Part shown: piece by piece, positions 1 through 12,500 of the stretch
Layout: each line of letters starts with the position of its first letter
Numbering within the stretch: the first letter of the stretch is position 1
Source of the DNA: Quillaja saponaria
Lineage: Eukaryota; Streptophyta; Magnoliopsida; Fabales; Quillajaceae
NCBI GenBank assembly: GCA_029379385.1
Contig: CM055611.1
Span: 6,758,001-6,822,000 of the forward strand
Direction: 5' to 3'
Length of the DNA: 64,000 nt
The notes under the pieces: model-generated
Seen by the model: only the letters and a program-made list of their open reading frames with translations
Database searches by the model: none
Told to the model about the DNA's origin: nothing
Position numbers and translations under genes: made by a program

Positions 1-1189
1 AAAAGATAACGATACAGTAAATCATATAATTAGTACAAATTAATAAAAATAAAAGAACTTAACATATTATAGCTTCTTCTTTTTTTTCCCTAACAGTCAG
101 GTTCATGTTGGACAAGGATGAGGTTAAAAAGAAAATATTATTTTTTTGTATTTTAATAACTTTGAGGTACACATTAGTTCATGTTTGTTTTATGTTTTAC
201 ATAAGTCCCGCATAGAAACTAAAAGAGTTAATTAGTTATTTAGATTTGTATTAATATTGTATTTTTTTTTTTACTAGTGGCACGTCGCTTATTTGATATT
301 TTCCACATGCCTTGGGCTTACTCTGGCTCTTTGCGTGATTTTTGGATGATCCTTTACTGATGTTTTGGAGAAAAAATGATGTCAAGTGTCTGTGGAGATG
401 TGTTTTCTTTAAAGTGATTTTGGTGTGTATTGAAAAAGTAATACGGGATATTTCTTTCTTTCTCAATAAATTGCTAGTTTGGGCCATGGACAATGTGGGC
501 TGAAAGTGTATGATTGACTGCTGGCTGCTCGTATGGATGCTTTCCGTAATAGTTTATATGGTTTAGCCACTCGTCCCAGGAAGTAACTTAGGGTGTACAA
601 GGTGAAAGTCTCGTATATTTAATTTTGGCAAAATTATATTTATTATTCCTATAATTTATACTAAAATTTAATTTACTTCTTACAATTTAAGAGTTTAAAT
701 CAATAGGTTCATAGTTCTAAAATCATGTCAATATATGGTCTATGCCGTCATATGTCGTCTAAATTGATTTAACTGAAAAAAACATAGACTATATTTGAAA
801 CAGATGTATTGATATTATAATTTAAAAATCAAGAATTCATAATTTTAATTGTTTATTTATATATATATATATATATATATACTATAATTTAAAAAATATT
901 TGTTTGAGACAAATATATTAACATATCACTTTTTATCTATTAAGGTAGAATTATGTTAGTCCATCTCATCTTTTGTTAAGTTAATTTGAACAAAAAACAA
1001 TGCCAATAACCATATTAACTTGATTTTGAAACTATAAGTTCTTGATTTTAACTTTCTCAATTATAACAACTAATGTGAATTTTAATGCAAATTATAAGGA
1101 TGAAAAATATAATTTTTTCTTTAATTTTTCTCTTTGGTCTCTTTTTGTTGTTTGTACTTTTGTTTGTATTTGGGGTATGTCCCATTTTT

Positions 1190-3110
1190 TCTCTTAATCA
1201 GGGTTTTCCCCTTAGTTCCTCTGTAATTTAAATCTTGTGTTTATGCCTTCTTCTTTTTCAAAAAAAAAAGGAAAAAAAAAAAGGGGTATAAAGTGGGGAA
1301 GAATAAAATTATATTTTGAAGAGAAATACAGCATTGGAACATATCATGCCTTTAATTTAATCTAAACCCATTTATACATGCCATCTAAAGTTACTTTATT
1401 TCTTCAACTGATCTTTTAATTTTCAACTCTTTATTTTTCCTACTTCAAGTAAAAAAAAATTTGCTAAGATACTTTAAGTAAATTCATTACATTTAGTTCA
1501 ATTTTGACATTTTATATATTTTTATTACTTATCTTTTAATTATCTTGTCTCTTTAGAGTGAGTTGACATTGTAGTTGAATTAGCTCAAATTTGAAAAGAA
1601 CCCTATGAGATAAGTTCTATATTAGACTAAGCTCCTCACTATATGTGACATGCCCTTTAACTTTCTTCTCACAATAGAAAATTAGTTTTAATGTTTTGTT
1701 AGTCCGAAGTGTAAGTTTAACAACCATTACTAACTATATACACTTAAAATAAACTGACCAATTCTCACATTTCCCATGCCGTCGGCACAAGTATCTCCCA
1801 AGAAGTGTAAAGTAAAGATTCTACTGACCTCTCATTTTATTTTGTTGTTGTTCCTAATTACGAGGCAAAGATCGTACATTGTACAGTGATAGAGCCTCTC
1901 ACAAATCTAAAAGTTACACTGTTATTTTAGTTAGATTAAATTTGAAGCAATTAACATTGGGTGTAACAGGAAAAGTCTCCTTTTTTTTAAATTTATTTTA
2001 ATTTTGGTCTCTTAATTATGGTTTGGTTGATGCGCCTTGGTTCCTCTGTACATTTAGGTCTTGTGTTTATGCCCTCTCCTTTTTTAATAAAATGGGGAAG
2101 AATAAAATTATATTATATTATAAAGATAAATATAATATTGGAATGTCATATCATGCTAATAATTGTTTTTAATTTATTTTTAATAGTATATTCTGGTCAA
2201 CTTATATGCACTAATGACTGATCACCACTTAATTGTAAATATATATATATATATATATATATTTAATCTATACCCATTTATATGTCATCTATAAGTTATT
2301 TTATTTCTTCTATCACCTCTTAATTTTTTAACATATATTTATAAGAAAATGTTATCATCAAATATGTACTACTAAGTAACTCATAATTCAATTGTAAGTT
2401 AAATTCATTACATTTACTTCAATATATTTTTCAATTATCAATCCACTATATTTTTCAATTCAACTCAACTAAGCATGAAATTCCAAACTAGTTAGAATTT
2501 GCTACATAAATTATTTTTCTCCATTCACATTGATCTAAGACAACAATCATATTCTTCTTAATAACTGTCCCCTTATGTTCCAAGTATAGCTAAGTGAATT
2601 CTCTCTTAGACTAACCTATTTATCTGCACTCGTCATTAATGTGAGAATCCCTTGTTCATTTTGCAACAAACCCACATGCCTATGTGGCCCACCTCCGAGG
2701 ATGTGTGACAACTCAATCCTTGCTCATTTTTCACTATATCTGGTATTTAATGCAGTGCGTCACTAAGAGGATTATGCCTTAATGAATATTCGATAGGATT
2801 TAGCTCATGTAAGTTTAACTAATTTTATGTTGGCCATCAATCCTATTACAATCCTTTTCTTTTACCTAGATAATTGAAACAAGCAAAGTAAACTATGACG
2901 GAGTTCCACAATATTTTGCAATTATAATGATAAAATGTTTTTGTTTCTATTGTGTTTTTTACTTTTTACGTACGGACTACATATAATTACACAATTATAT
3001 TGGACAACTTATTTGATTATTTGTTTTTAGTCTCAATAATGAATAAAGCAAAGATTCTATTGATCTCTCTTTTTATTTTATTGTTGTTCCAAATAAAGAA
3101 AGGTGAAATG
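1190..3110. repeat. Diverged tandem duplication upstream of the DIR1-like gene
   Basis: Three blocks recur in the same order and orientation. Block 1 (about 1195-1430 and 2005-2335) shares 'ttcctctgta', 'cttgtgtttatgcc', 'tggggaagaataaaattata' and 'cccatttata'. Block 2 (about 1480-1510 and 2395-2425) shares 'aaattcattacattta'. Block 3 (about 1815-1860 and 3045-3090) shares 'aaagattcta' followed by a 'ttattttgttgttgttcc'-like run. Spacing grows from about 0.8 to 1.2 kb, so indels accumulated after duplication. No coding capacity is seen in either copy. (TA)n runs lie at 858-881 and 2239-2262. Confidence 0.6.
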
Positions 3111-3125
3111 ATTAGTAAAAAAACA

Positions 3126-3218
3126 ACCCGTGACCTAATGCTGCCATTTCTCAGTCACGGGTGTAGAACTTGTGGTTCCAATAAGTCAATAATTGTCTGA
3201 GATACTTCTCTATAAATA
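3126..3218 (+). promoter_or_regulatory. Core promoter of the DIR1-like gene with an upstream dyad
   Basis: A TATA box (tataaatat, from 3211) lies 53 bases before the ATG at 3264, leaving room for a transcription start near 3240. Upstream, a perfect 9-bp inverted repeat (acccgtgac at 3126-3134, gtcacgggt at 3154-3162) has a 19-base spacer. The TATA box is standard. The dyad as a protein-binding site is inference. Confidence 0.6.
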
Positions 3219-3263
3219 TCAAAGTCCCATACAGCTAATAAACCAATTCAGTGATAATCAAAG

Positions 3264-3563
3264 ATGGAAATGGGAAGGAACTTGGTGGCATTGATGGTGG
3301 TGATGGTTGCACTATTTGAAATTTCCAAGGGTTATGAATTGTGCAACATAGATGAAAATGGTTTGAAAGCTTGCAAACCATCAGTGACTGAACCAAATCC
3401 AGTCGACCCAAATGTTGAGTGTTGCCAAGCTCTTTCTGGGGCTGACTTAACATGCCTTTGTTCTTACAAGAACTCAATGTTGTTGCCTACTTTTGGAATT
3501 GACCCTAATCTTGCTATGGGACTACCTTCCAAGTGCAATATGACCACCCCTGCCAATTGCTAA
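3264..3563 (+). CDS. DIR1-like lipid-transfer protein (8-Cys motif, secreted)
   Basis: This single-exon gene encodes a 99-residue precursor. Residues 1-23 form a signal peptide with a hydrophobic core (LVALMVVMVALF) and a probable cleavage after SKG. The mature part holds the eight-cysteine motif: C27, C37, the CC pair C53/C54, the CxC pair C64/C66, C91 and C99. This pattern makes four disulfides around a lipid-binding cavity. The spacing and the ending (LPSKC...C) resemble Arabidopsis DIR1, an apoplastic type-2-like LTP of systemic acquired resistance. A PxxP stretch (P46-P49), like that described in DIR1, precedes the CC pair. The start is the first ATG after a TATA box 53 bases upstream. 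A (CT)n run follows the stop. Family membership is secure. The role in systemic immunity is inferred, because many DIR1-like paralogues are untested. Confidence 0.9.
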   Translation: MEMGRNLVALMVVMVALFEISKGYELCNIDENGLKACKPSVTEPNPVDPNVECCQALSGADLTCLCSYKNSMLLPTFGIDPNLAMGLPSKCNMTTPANC

Positions 3564-3979
3564 GGTACCTAGCTCTCTCTCTCTTTCTCAGTTGTTATAG
3601 ATATAGTGCTTTTTATTTATTTTTTTCTGTTCATATTTTTGTCAATATAAAATGTTGTTATATATACTTGAATTAACATTAGATGATAAATATATATACA
3701 CCTAATTATCAATTAACCTATGCTTCAAGGTTAGATCTTCTCATACTCTTTTTAGTGTCATCTTCCCACTCAAAATAACTAAGTAATGTTAGGACATGTT
3801 CATCCCAGATACCGGATCCGATTTAGATGCTCTATTCATTTTCTCACTTGGTAGATTCTAAACTTAGATTGGGTTGGATTTTCTTCCAAAAAAACCGAAG
3901 CCAGCCTCGCAATTCAAAATTTTAAACTTCAAAGCCCAATCCAAATCAACCCCACAATTTGTCAGCAACTAACACAATT

Positions 3980-4500
3980 AGAGGTGGGTTCGGTTCAGTT
4001 TGGTTTGATTCGATTTTGAATGGTTTATATAACTGACATTTGATTTTTATTTTTTATCCAGTTTCAATTATTTCAGTTATCTTAATATTGTTGTAACCGA
4101 ACCGAACTAATAAGTTTGGATTCGATTTCAGTTATGTTCATTTTCTATTGGACTAAATTTAAATTCCAAAAAAGTTGGCACTATCAACCTTAAAAAAAAA
4201 AAAAAAAGATAGGCTTTTGGGCCCCACATAATTAGGTCCAATAAACCTATTTTTAGTTTTAAAAAAAGTATCGAATAGAAATTATTAAATATACCTATAA
4301 AATAATCCCCAACATATCCCTAAAATAATTAAATCATGTTTAAAAAAATAAATTTAAGAATATATACATATTTTTGTTCAATTTGGTTAAAACCAAGAAT
4401 ATTCGATAACCAAACCAAATAATTTGATTATTAAAACCAAAAAAAAATAAAATGAGTTTGATTTTGATTCAGTTTTCGATTATAACCAAGAATGTTCCAT
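3980..4500. mobile_element. Possible hAT-derived non-autonomous element (remnant)
   Basis: The left end reads ttagaggtgggttcggttc, followed by runs of 'ggttcggttcagtttggttt'. The complementary 'aaccgaaccgaac' lies near 4097, and more 'aaccaaaccaaa' and 'gattataaccaa' occur to about 4490. A TAGAGGTG-like terminus followed by GGTTCGGTT repeats is typical of plant hAT MITEs. No matching right terminal inverted repeat was found, so the right edge is approximate. Confidence 0.4.
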
Positions 4501-7500
4501 GCAGACAATCCCTAACCCTAACTGTTAGATATTTCTTTATTTTCTGTGTCTGGTAGTTAGATCTTTCTAAACCTAAATATTTCTAGTTTTTTGTATCACT
4601 AATTATTTTTTTGTTGAAGAAATTTTGATTTTGTTTTACTTCAATCGGGTAAGAAGAGCTCTAATTTGATGGATTGTTACATCTCTCCAACTATAAGCCC
4701 AATAAAACATTAGACTTATTTGCAGCCTAAAACTCTTACAACAAACAAACCCAGTAAGTAGTATTAAGTAGGAAGGCCCAATCCACATCTGCAGATATGG
4801 ATATGCTCATAGAAGTAATTTTCCACCATATGAACACTGAATAAGCCTACAGTGAACCAGATCAATTAGGCCTAAAAATTAGAAAATAAATAAATAAATA
4901 AATAAAAGTTAATCACTACTTACATAGAAGTAAAGATTTGGTGGTCTCATATAGTAAGCATATGTGTTTGTCACCGTTATCATTTTACCCCCCTCTGTAG
5001 GTTTTATTTAGCAAATTGTACACGAGTAAAAACAAATTAATCATGTTCATACAATCTAGTCCCCAACAAATTTATACAAAGACCAAACATGTCATGTTTA
5101 TCTTCTAAGTTAGGAATTTAAATAGAAAAACTTAAGAATTAGTGATTATTTCATCTAATTACTGCCTACAAAATTTTCACTTTGATGACTTGTTTTAGTT
5201 AATATTTACAATATTTATTTCTGAAGTGATGACAAAAAAAAAAAAAGGCTTTTTTGCTTCTTTCAGGTATTATGGGAGATGTCTGCTACTTTCACATGCA
5301 CCACAATGCATTAAAGCTATTGAAGTAATTTACTGCAATTACTCTATATTCAACTTGGATTAGTTAGAGTTGTTGTAATGTGAGGATGTGATATGGAATT
5401 CTGGATTTAGTTGTACTGTTGGAAATGAAAATTTAGTTACTATATTCAAATAAATTTTAATCTTGTTTTTCTTTTTTAATTCATGTTGGTATTTTTATTT
5501 TTTTCAAGAATGCTTTAAATAAATCATCCATTAATTAATATGTTGGTATGCTAAAAAGGAGATGGGAAAAACAAAAGAAAAAATTATCGACCACTGACTT
5601 TCTTTACATACTCATGATGTTATAGGAATTTGAATTGAATAATTTCAAATGTCTTATTATTATAAATTTGTATATTTCTTTGAATCTAATTTGAAACCTT
5701 CTAGTGAAAAATAAGATAAAGATATCACATGAATTTAGTCTGTATAATGATAATTGTATTAGAATGTTAAAATCTAAGTAGAGATAATTAATAATATCTT
5801 AATATAATTAGCATTGGAATAAAGACAAGAAGAAAATATAGTATCAACGTCTGGAAAAAAATAGATGCTAGAAAGTGGAAACTGATATCTATAAGTGTTA
5901 GCTTTTTCAATAATCAACATCCACCAAAAAGTGAACATTGAAAATTATATGCTAAAAAAAAATTGTGCAAGCGCTAATAATCAAGTACAGTTGGCATCAA
6001 TTTTCATGAAATTATAAACATTTGTATTTATATTAGTTAGTGTCTATTATTGTAGACATTGATAAATTTTTTTTATTATTATTATTATCTCTATCGAAGT
6101 GCATTTTGAATTAGAGACAAAGATGATAATTGTATGAGAATTTAAAAATAATATTAAGATTAAAGAAATAGTGCTATTTTAATATATTTTAGATTGAAAC
6201 AAATTATAGTTTATTTGGATGAAGACTATTTAGGATGAATAATTATAAGAAAATCCTAACATATATGTGAGTGAAAGCTATAGATATCCACTCTTTCACG
6301 TGGACAAAAAAAAAACCAAGCATGTTCTTTTATGAGAGAAACTTTTTTTCTTTCTATTTTCTCTCTCGTCAAGAGAGAGGCCTTTTTTCTTCCATTTCTC
6401 TTCTCGTTGGTTTGATTCTTCTAATACCTCTTACAGCTCTGCTGAGTAGTATGGTCTCATTTTACCCTTTCACAATAGTATAGTCAATATTCATATTAAT
6501 AAAAATTCCGCCATAGATATTGGCAAATAGGTAGTTAGAACAAGTGGGAGAGGGCTATAAAATCTTCTTCATACTTGTGACATTTTTTCTTTCTTATTTT
6601 TTTCTTGGAATGATGGGGAAAAATAAAGAGAACCTGAATTATAATATCAACCGCTTACCTTAATATAAAAAATAATTGTAGGTAGTTTTTATCTTTTCTG
6701 TTAATAAGAACTATGGTCACTACTAGAATTTCTTAATTGAATTACATAATGGAGCATCCAACAATTTCTTTGTATTTCTTGTGCAAAGTGGAGCAACTAA
6801 TAGATAACAGCTTCTTCAACAAAAATTAATAGGGTAAACGTGAAATCTTGAAAGAACTCAGTATTCTAAAATAAAACAAATGGATATACGAAAAAAGAAT
6901 AGTGTCCGATTCAAGGAAGGAAAAGAGAATTAGAGAAAAATTTTAAAAATACCAAACCAACTAGTAAAGATATTAAAAAAAAATGGTCTATCTCTGTAGA
7001 AGAGTGAAAATAAAGAGATAATCTTATTGAAATTAAAAATTTGAAAATTTAAACTTTTTAACTAAAATTACTATTAAATTCTTTATGTCAAAGTTTTGAT
7101 AAAAAACCTACTTGAGTTTTTTTTGTCCATGTTAAGATATGGACATTCATAAACTCATACAGTTGTATGTTAGAATTCTCAAAACAAGCTTATAAACTTT
7201 CTTTAGATAGAAATATAGGCTCCATAAAAATTGAGGTGAATGTTGAGACTATTATTGACTTTCTCAACGATACTAATAATTACTCGAATGAGTACGCAAC
7301 ATTGACAACTTCAATGCAAACAATTGATTGATTTGTTTTGAAGTGAAGATTATATATGTTATGATGCGATTCTCTTTTTGATTGACCATATTTTATGCTA
7401 ATTGTTAATATATATTTTTGATGAAATTAAGATTTTCAATCCCTTCATCCCTCAACCCAAATCTACCCTCTTTTCCTCTTTAGTCTTCTTTTCCCATAAA

Positions 7501-7981
7501 CTGCACATTTCAACCAATTTTATTAACAATTCGAATTAAATTTGGAACCTTCTGGATCCCAACTGATTGGCTACCAACTTCGTTTACCAACCAAAACTCC
7601 AATCCATTTTTTGAAATTTGTGGATTCTAGACGGTAAGGATAAAAATAGTAATTCAGTTAAGGTGGCAGTGTCGTTTGGCCTAGGATTTGCCTAAGCATT
7701 ACAAATTAATTAGGAAACAAAAATAAGATTATTACATTTTTCTAACTTTTTGATTCAATTAACAATATTTTATGATGCATATAAACACCTACCTTTTGCC
7801 TATCACAGTCATACTCATTTAAATATCACGAGGAACCCATTCAGTGAAGTCAGTCACCTCATTCCAATTTCCATACCCAACCTTTCCTCTTCCTTCACAC
7901 CAGGCTTTTGTGGGACCATTCAACACCACTGGAAACACAATAAACCTATATACGCCTTCTCCAGCTTCGTACTAGAGCATA

Positions 7982-8000
7982 CACGTGTCACTATATAAAC
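7982..8000 (+). promoter_or_regulatory. G-box plus TATA box with no gene downstream
   Basis: A palindromic ACACGTGT core (CACGTG at 7982-7987) is followed at once by ctatataaac (7991-8000). The next 80 bases are C/A-rich and look like a leader. No plus-strand ORF follows before the antisense VOC gene. It may be a relic promoter, an antisense RNA promoter, or chance. Confidence 0.35.
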
Positions 8001-8534
8001 GTTAACACTACCCCACTTACCCAGACCAAAACACTTCTTGTCATTCTTCCATTGCATCAAACCTCTATGCACTTTCATTTTATTATTATTATTAGGACAG
8101 CAATCTCAACAGACGAGGGATAAACTAATTTTTCTACCAATGTAATCCAAGACAGTCCCTTATCCCTTATCTCACTAGTGAATTACCGTTAATACCCTCC
8201 ACCTTGGGCTCAACGGTAAATTTTACAAGAGCAATCAAAAGTAGAATCAGTCACGCAATTCATATGAGGTAAATGCCTGTTCAATATTTAGCAATAGTAG
8301 TCATAAAAGTCATTTAACTGCCAAGTGTCAGTTAAAGCAAATTCAAATGAGATTTTCCCAGTACTTTTGGAATAATACCGTATCAAAAACATATTAAACC
8401 AGGCCTAACCATAACCATAATATCCTAAATCCTACCGGCTACAGACTTTTCTTGATACGCGGGTCCCACTACTACTCAGAAGAAACAAGAACTAAAATCA
8501 GACGACCATCAACAGAGAACGGATCAGACGATCT

Positions 8535-9548
8535 TCAAGCTTCCACCTCACCACACTTGTTTCCAGGAGAGCAGATGAGCCAAACGAAACCGTACGGATC
8601 CTTCACCTTCCCAACGCGCCCTCCACAGCAGGCGCCATCACCTTCAACAATCTCGCCCTCTGCCACAGCTCCAGCGCCCACGGCCTTGGCTATGGCTGCA
8701 TCAACGTCCTCAGTTTCCAAACAGAGTGCAATACCGGTTCCTTCAGGCTTCACACTGGTCAAACAAATCCACCGATTTCAGTAAAATATAAACAAATAAA
8801 ATGACTAATTTCAGAAAAATGAACACTAGTCATGAGCTCGATCCCAAGCTACCAAACGAAAAACAAATGTTTATGAACACAGCACAGAAATACAGAATTA
8901 AGTTAATAATCGAGAATGTTCCAAAGCCAAGACAGATTTCAACAAGAAATTACCAGAACATGAGTCAAAAGGTCTCAAGAAATTCAAACAGAGTATATAA
9001 TGAAAAAGACAAGATTTCGAGAGAACACAGTATGAGACGAGAAAAGAAATAAAACACAATAAAACCTGAAAATATCCAAAATATTCAGTGATCTAAAGCA
9101 ATTTCTGAATGGAAAGAACAAAGATACCAAAAGGCTAGATGATCAAGAAGAATTTAAACAGAAAATGGGTAAAGACATGAAACATTACGAACGTTGTAAC
9201 AAATAAAATATGTAGTCCATTACAGATCTAAATGAGTATATGCACAAAGAGAAAGACAGAGACAGAAAGACTCACGCAGCAGAAGAGTCATCAGCAAGGT
9301 CAGAAACAAGAATACAGGAGCCACCGAGCTTGAGTTGAGCAGAGAGGATGAGAGGGAGCTCATGCTCAGCCTTGCGCTTGGAATGCATAGTACGGTCAAC
9401 CTCCTCAGCACCAAACGCAGCCTTGTAGAACTGAACAGCGTCGTTAGCCTTCGGAGCCTCCACCAGAAGCTGCGGCTTCACAGAACTGAAAGTCACGGTG
9501 GAAGTGACCTTCTCAGACCCATCCGTTCAGACCCTCCTGTTGCGCCAT
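8535..9548 (-). CDS. VOC-superfamily (glyoxalase-like) protein, At5g48480-type; frameshift near start
   Basis: Two exons on the minus strand: exon 1 9548-9276 and exon 2 8754-8535. The donor GTGAG (9275-9271) and acceptor TTTGACCAG join ...SSAA to VKPEGTG in frame. Exon 1 carries KPQLLVEAPKANDAVQFYK and exon 2 carries the second beta-alpha-beta half (DVDAAIAKAVGAGA, then VGKVKDPYGFVWLI). This matches the plant At5g48480 family, a paired vicinal-oxygen-chelate fold of unknown substrate. The only suitable ATG (9548-9546, reading MAQQE) is one base out of frame with the rest and stops after 11 codons at 9515-9513. The main frame is closed by TGA at 9529-9527 and has no ATG before the conserved part. 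A one-base indel in the first 35 bases, real or a sequencing error, explains this. If real, the allele is probably null. Confidence 0.8.
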
Positions 9549-12500
9549 TGATGATCAGAGAAAACAATTGAAAGCTTTTGAAACAGACTGAGAAAACCTA
9601 ACCCTAGGAGAGAGAAAGCAGAACAGCAGAACAGTAGAACAGAGAATTGGATAAAATGAAATTGGCGTGGGGTTGAAGTAGCGGGTGGGGTAGTGTATAA
9701 ATAATAGCGAGGAAGCAGAACCGTTGTGTCTGTAAGGGCAAAACAGGTATTATAGGAAATATAAAATAGATTTCAAAAAAACCCTTCATTTTTGATATAT
9801 TTACTAGGTAATGCCACTATCATAAGTCATCCTCCCGTTGAATGGTCCTTGTTGTATAATTGTAAGGTTTTGGGAGTTGAAAACGAGCCTGTTGCCCTTC
9901 TATTACCTGTCGCACATAGGATCAGACGGCGTGCTTTTATTTGCCGTTTTAATACTCAATAGTGCTAGTGATAGACTGTTGATTTCAAGAACCTTTCACC
10001 AAAAAATTGTAAAAGCCTATATTTTTTCTGGGCTTTACAATAAAGCCCACAGCCAGCTTGACCCTAATGGATTCCTAGATAAGAAAATCAAATAAAAGAT
10101 ATTTTGTATACTATTCATTTTTAAATTAATTGTTTAGTGCATGTACTTGAATAAAACAGAAAATATTTGGAAGAGAGATTTAGGATTAGTTTGGTTTGAT
10201 ATTTAAAAATCAGTATTTTGAATAATTGATTTTTGTAGTAGAGATTATGAAAAAAATTAATTCAAGTATAATCTGTTTTGTGTTTGGTTAATTATCCAAA
10301 AAATAATTTAGAATTATAAGAATATTTATATAAAAATTTGAGTATTTTTTTAAAAAATTGTATTTTTTATTTTGCAATAATTTTGTTCTAGATAAGTTAC
10401 AAGTGAGTAATTTATGGAAAATAGGTTAAAATGTATTTGAAGTTTGACCAAAAGTAATTTTCACTAAACATATTACTATAAAAGCTGAAAGGGATTTTCA
10501 GGGTCTAAACGCTAAACACATATTTTAAACACAAAACTAAACTGACACTTTTTTATTTTAAACAGTCAACCAAAATAAAAAATAAATATTTATTTGCAGA
10601 CACCTAATTTTATCAATTTTTACAAGATATTTTATGACAAAATGTGTATAACCTAAATCATTAGAGCATCATAGGCTGATAATTTTAAATAGGTTTTGGG
10701 TGAATTCTACTTAATCTTATGAATTATTTGATTAAATACATAATTCTTTATTTAAATCATAACTAATAAATAATCTAAATTAGCCTTTAAATATAACAAA
10801 ATTAATAAACTACCCTATTTACGATCATATATTATTCAAGAGCATCCATTTGGGGAGAGTAATGGGCATGCGGTGACTCGGTGAATTCAAGCACCCAATA
10901 GAAAATGGTGAGGGATGACAGTTAGAAGTGCGATTGTGATGTACCATGGCTTACTGTATCGATTGAAGTTGTTTCTCTGACTCAGGCATTCGATTAATTT
11001 GAAATTTTTTGAGGAATATATATGCAACATGAAACATCACCCAATTGATTAGATCCTCTCTTATTCTTTCTTATCTTGCTAATCGTCAAAAGAATCATGA
11101 TATAGAATTTTTGTTTATAAAACGCAATTTATAAGCTTACAGACGTGGCCACGGTGGTGCCAGTTAATCCATATGTCTCTTTAAATTTGTGCAACAAATA
11201 ATACATTCACTTAAAGTTAAGTTTGCTAATGTTTTTGAACATAATGCTATGATTTTTTAAAAGCAAAGCACCTAAAAATTATTTTGTTTTATTTTTTAAA
11301 GAGTGTTTTTTCTACTATTTTTAAAAAATCAGAGTAAAAATTATTTATGACATTTTAATATTAAAAGTACAATAAATCGTGTAATTTTTCTCCCCAAATT
11401 TATTCCAAAACCTCTTCTATTTTTTCTCTCTCATCTTCTATTTTCCCTTCCCTCCAAAACAAAATATTTCCCACCTAATTTTTGTGATCTTCTCTCCAAA
11501 TTAAAAAAATTTCAACCATTTTTTTTGTTTCAAGCTTACAAAAATCTAGCATAATTTTCATTGAGTTGACAAAATTGTAAAGAAATTTTGACTTTTTCAG
11601 GTTTTTTTTTCTTGACAATTATATAACATAATCTAGTTAATTTTTCGATAGTAATTGGGTATGAATTTTTTCTTCACGATCTAACAAAATACAAACTGAG
11701 TATTGTTTTTGAATTACACATATAATGTTACAAGAAAATATTTGTTCTATTTTTTATTTTTTAATAATCATGTTAAAAAGAAGCATTCATATACAAAAAA
11801 ACAAAATTTAAAGAAAAAAAAGTACCAATAGCATCTCAATTATTTTTTTATGTTTCATTAAAAATAATAAAAATTAATCAATATAGTGAAATTTATTTGT
11901 TATTTATACATCTCAAGCACATCTTATGATTTATTTATCAAATATTTTATTCATTACTTTTACTATCTACATCAATTTTTATAAAAAATTTATTATATAG
12001 AATTGTTATAATTTTGATAGTGATGTTTTCATAATATAAAAAACACAATAAACTCTTTCAAAATTACAATATTACCACGTTCTGGCTTAGTGGTATATAA
12101 ATATTTAAATCCAATATTAATTTTCTAGTACTGAACTTCACCTTTATTGAAATCCATACTTAAAAAGCTTTTTCACTTTCAAAAATTCTCAATAAAACAC
12201 GTGTACTAGAAGTTGGACTGTAAACCCTGCAAACTCGGTCAAATTGAAACTTAACAATAATGAAAGCTTTAAATCCCCAATTGTCCAGCTAAGGATGACC
12301 CATCCTTCAATGTCGAAAGTTTTGCCACCATATTTGTTGCATAACCAATCAATATTTGACAGCTAGTGACCCCAATTTTCTTGATGATCCCTTCTAATTC
12401 CCCCGTTGTAGGTGATATATACCAATTACCAAGATTTCCATTTGAGGCACAACTTGGGTTCCGGTTGGTCCTTTCTATTTATTCATTACAGAAGAAGCAA

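Larger units (their letters stand above)
3564..8534. other. Intergenic, AT-rich
   Basis: About 5 kb with no ORF showing recognisable protein similarity. It contains the hAT-like 'CGGTT' remnant near 3980-4500, an orphan TATA/G-box pair near 7982-8000, and the presumed 3' UTR of the minus-strand VOC gene just below 8535. The ORFs near 6271 and 7750 look random: low complexity and no family motif. Confidence 0.6.

Noticed and set aside
6271..6483. 70-codon hydrophobic ORF
   Set aside because: Low complexity, no family motif and no promoter or splice context.
6717..6740. cactactagaatttct as a possible CACTA terminus
   Set aside because: Only one end is seen, with no inverted partner and no subterminal repeats nearby.
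7750..7998. 82-codon ORF before the orphan promoter
   Set aside because: It ends in the G-box/TATA region, has no recognisable motif and is more likely chance.
8452..8784. 110-codon plus-strand ORF
   Set aside because: It is the antisense shadow of VOC exon 2. Its Pro/Ala/Ser-rich reading reflects the coding bias of the real strand.
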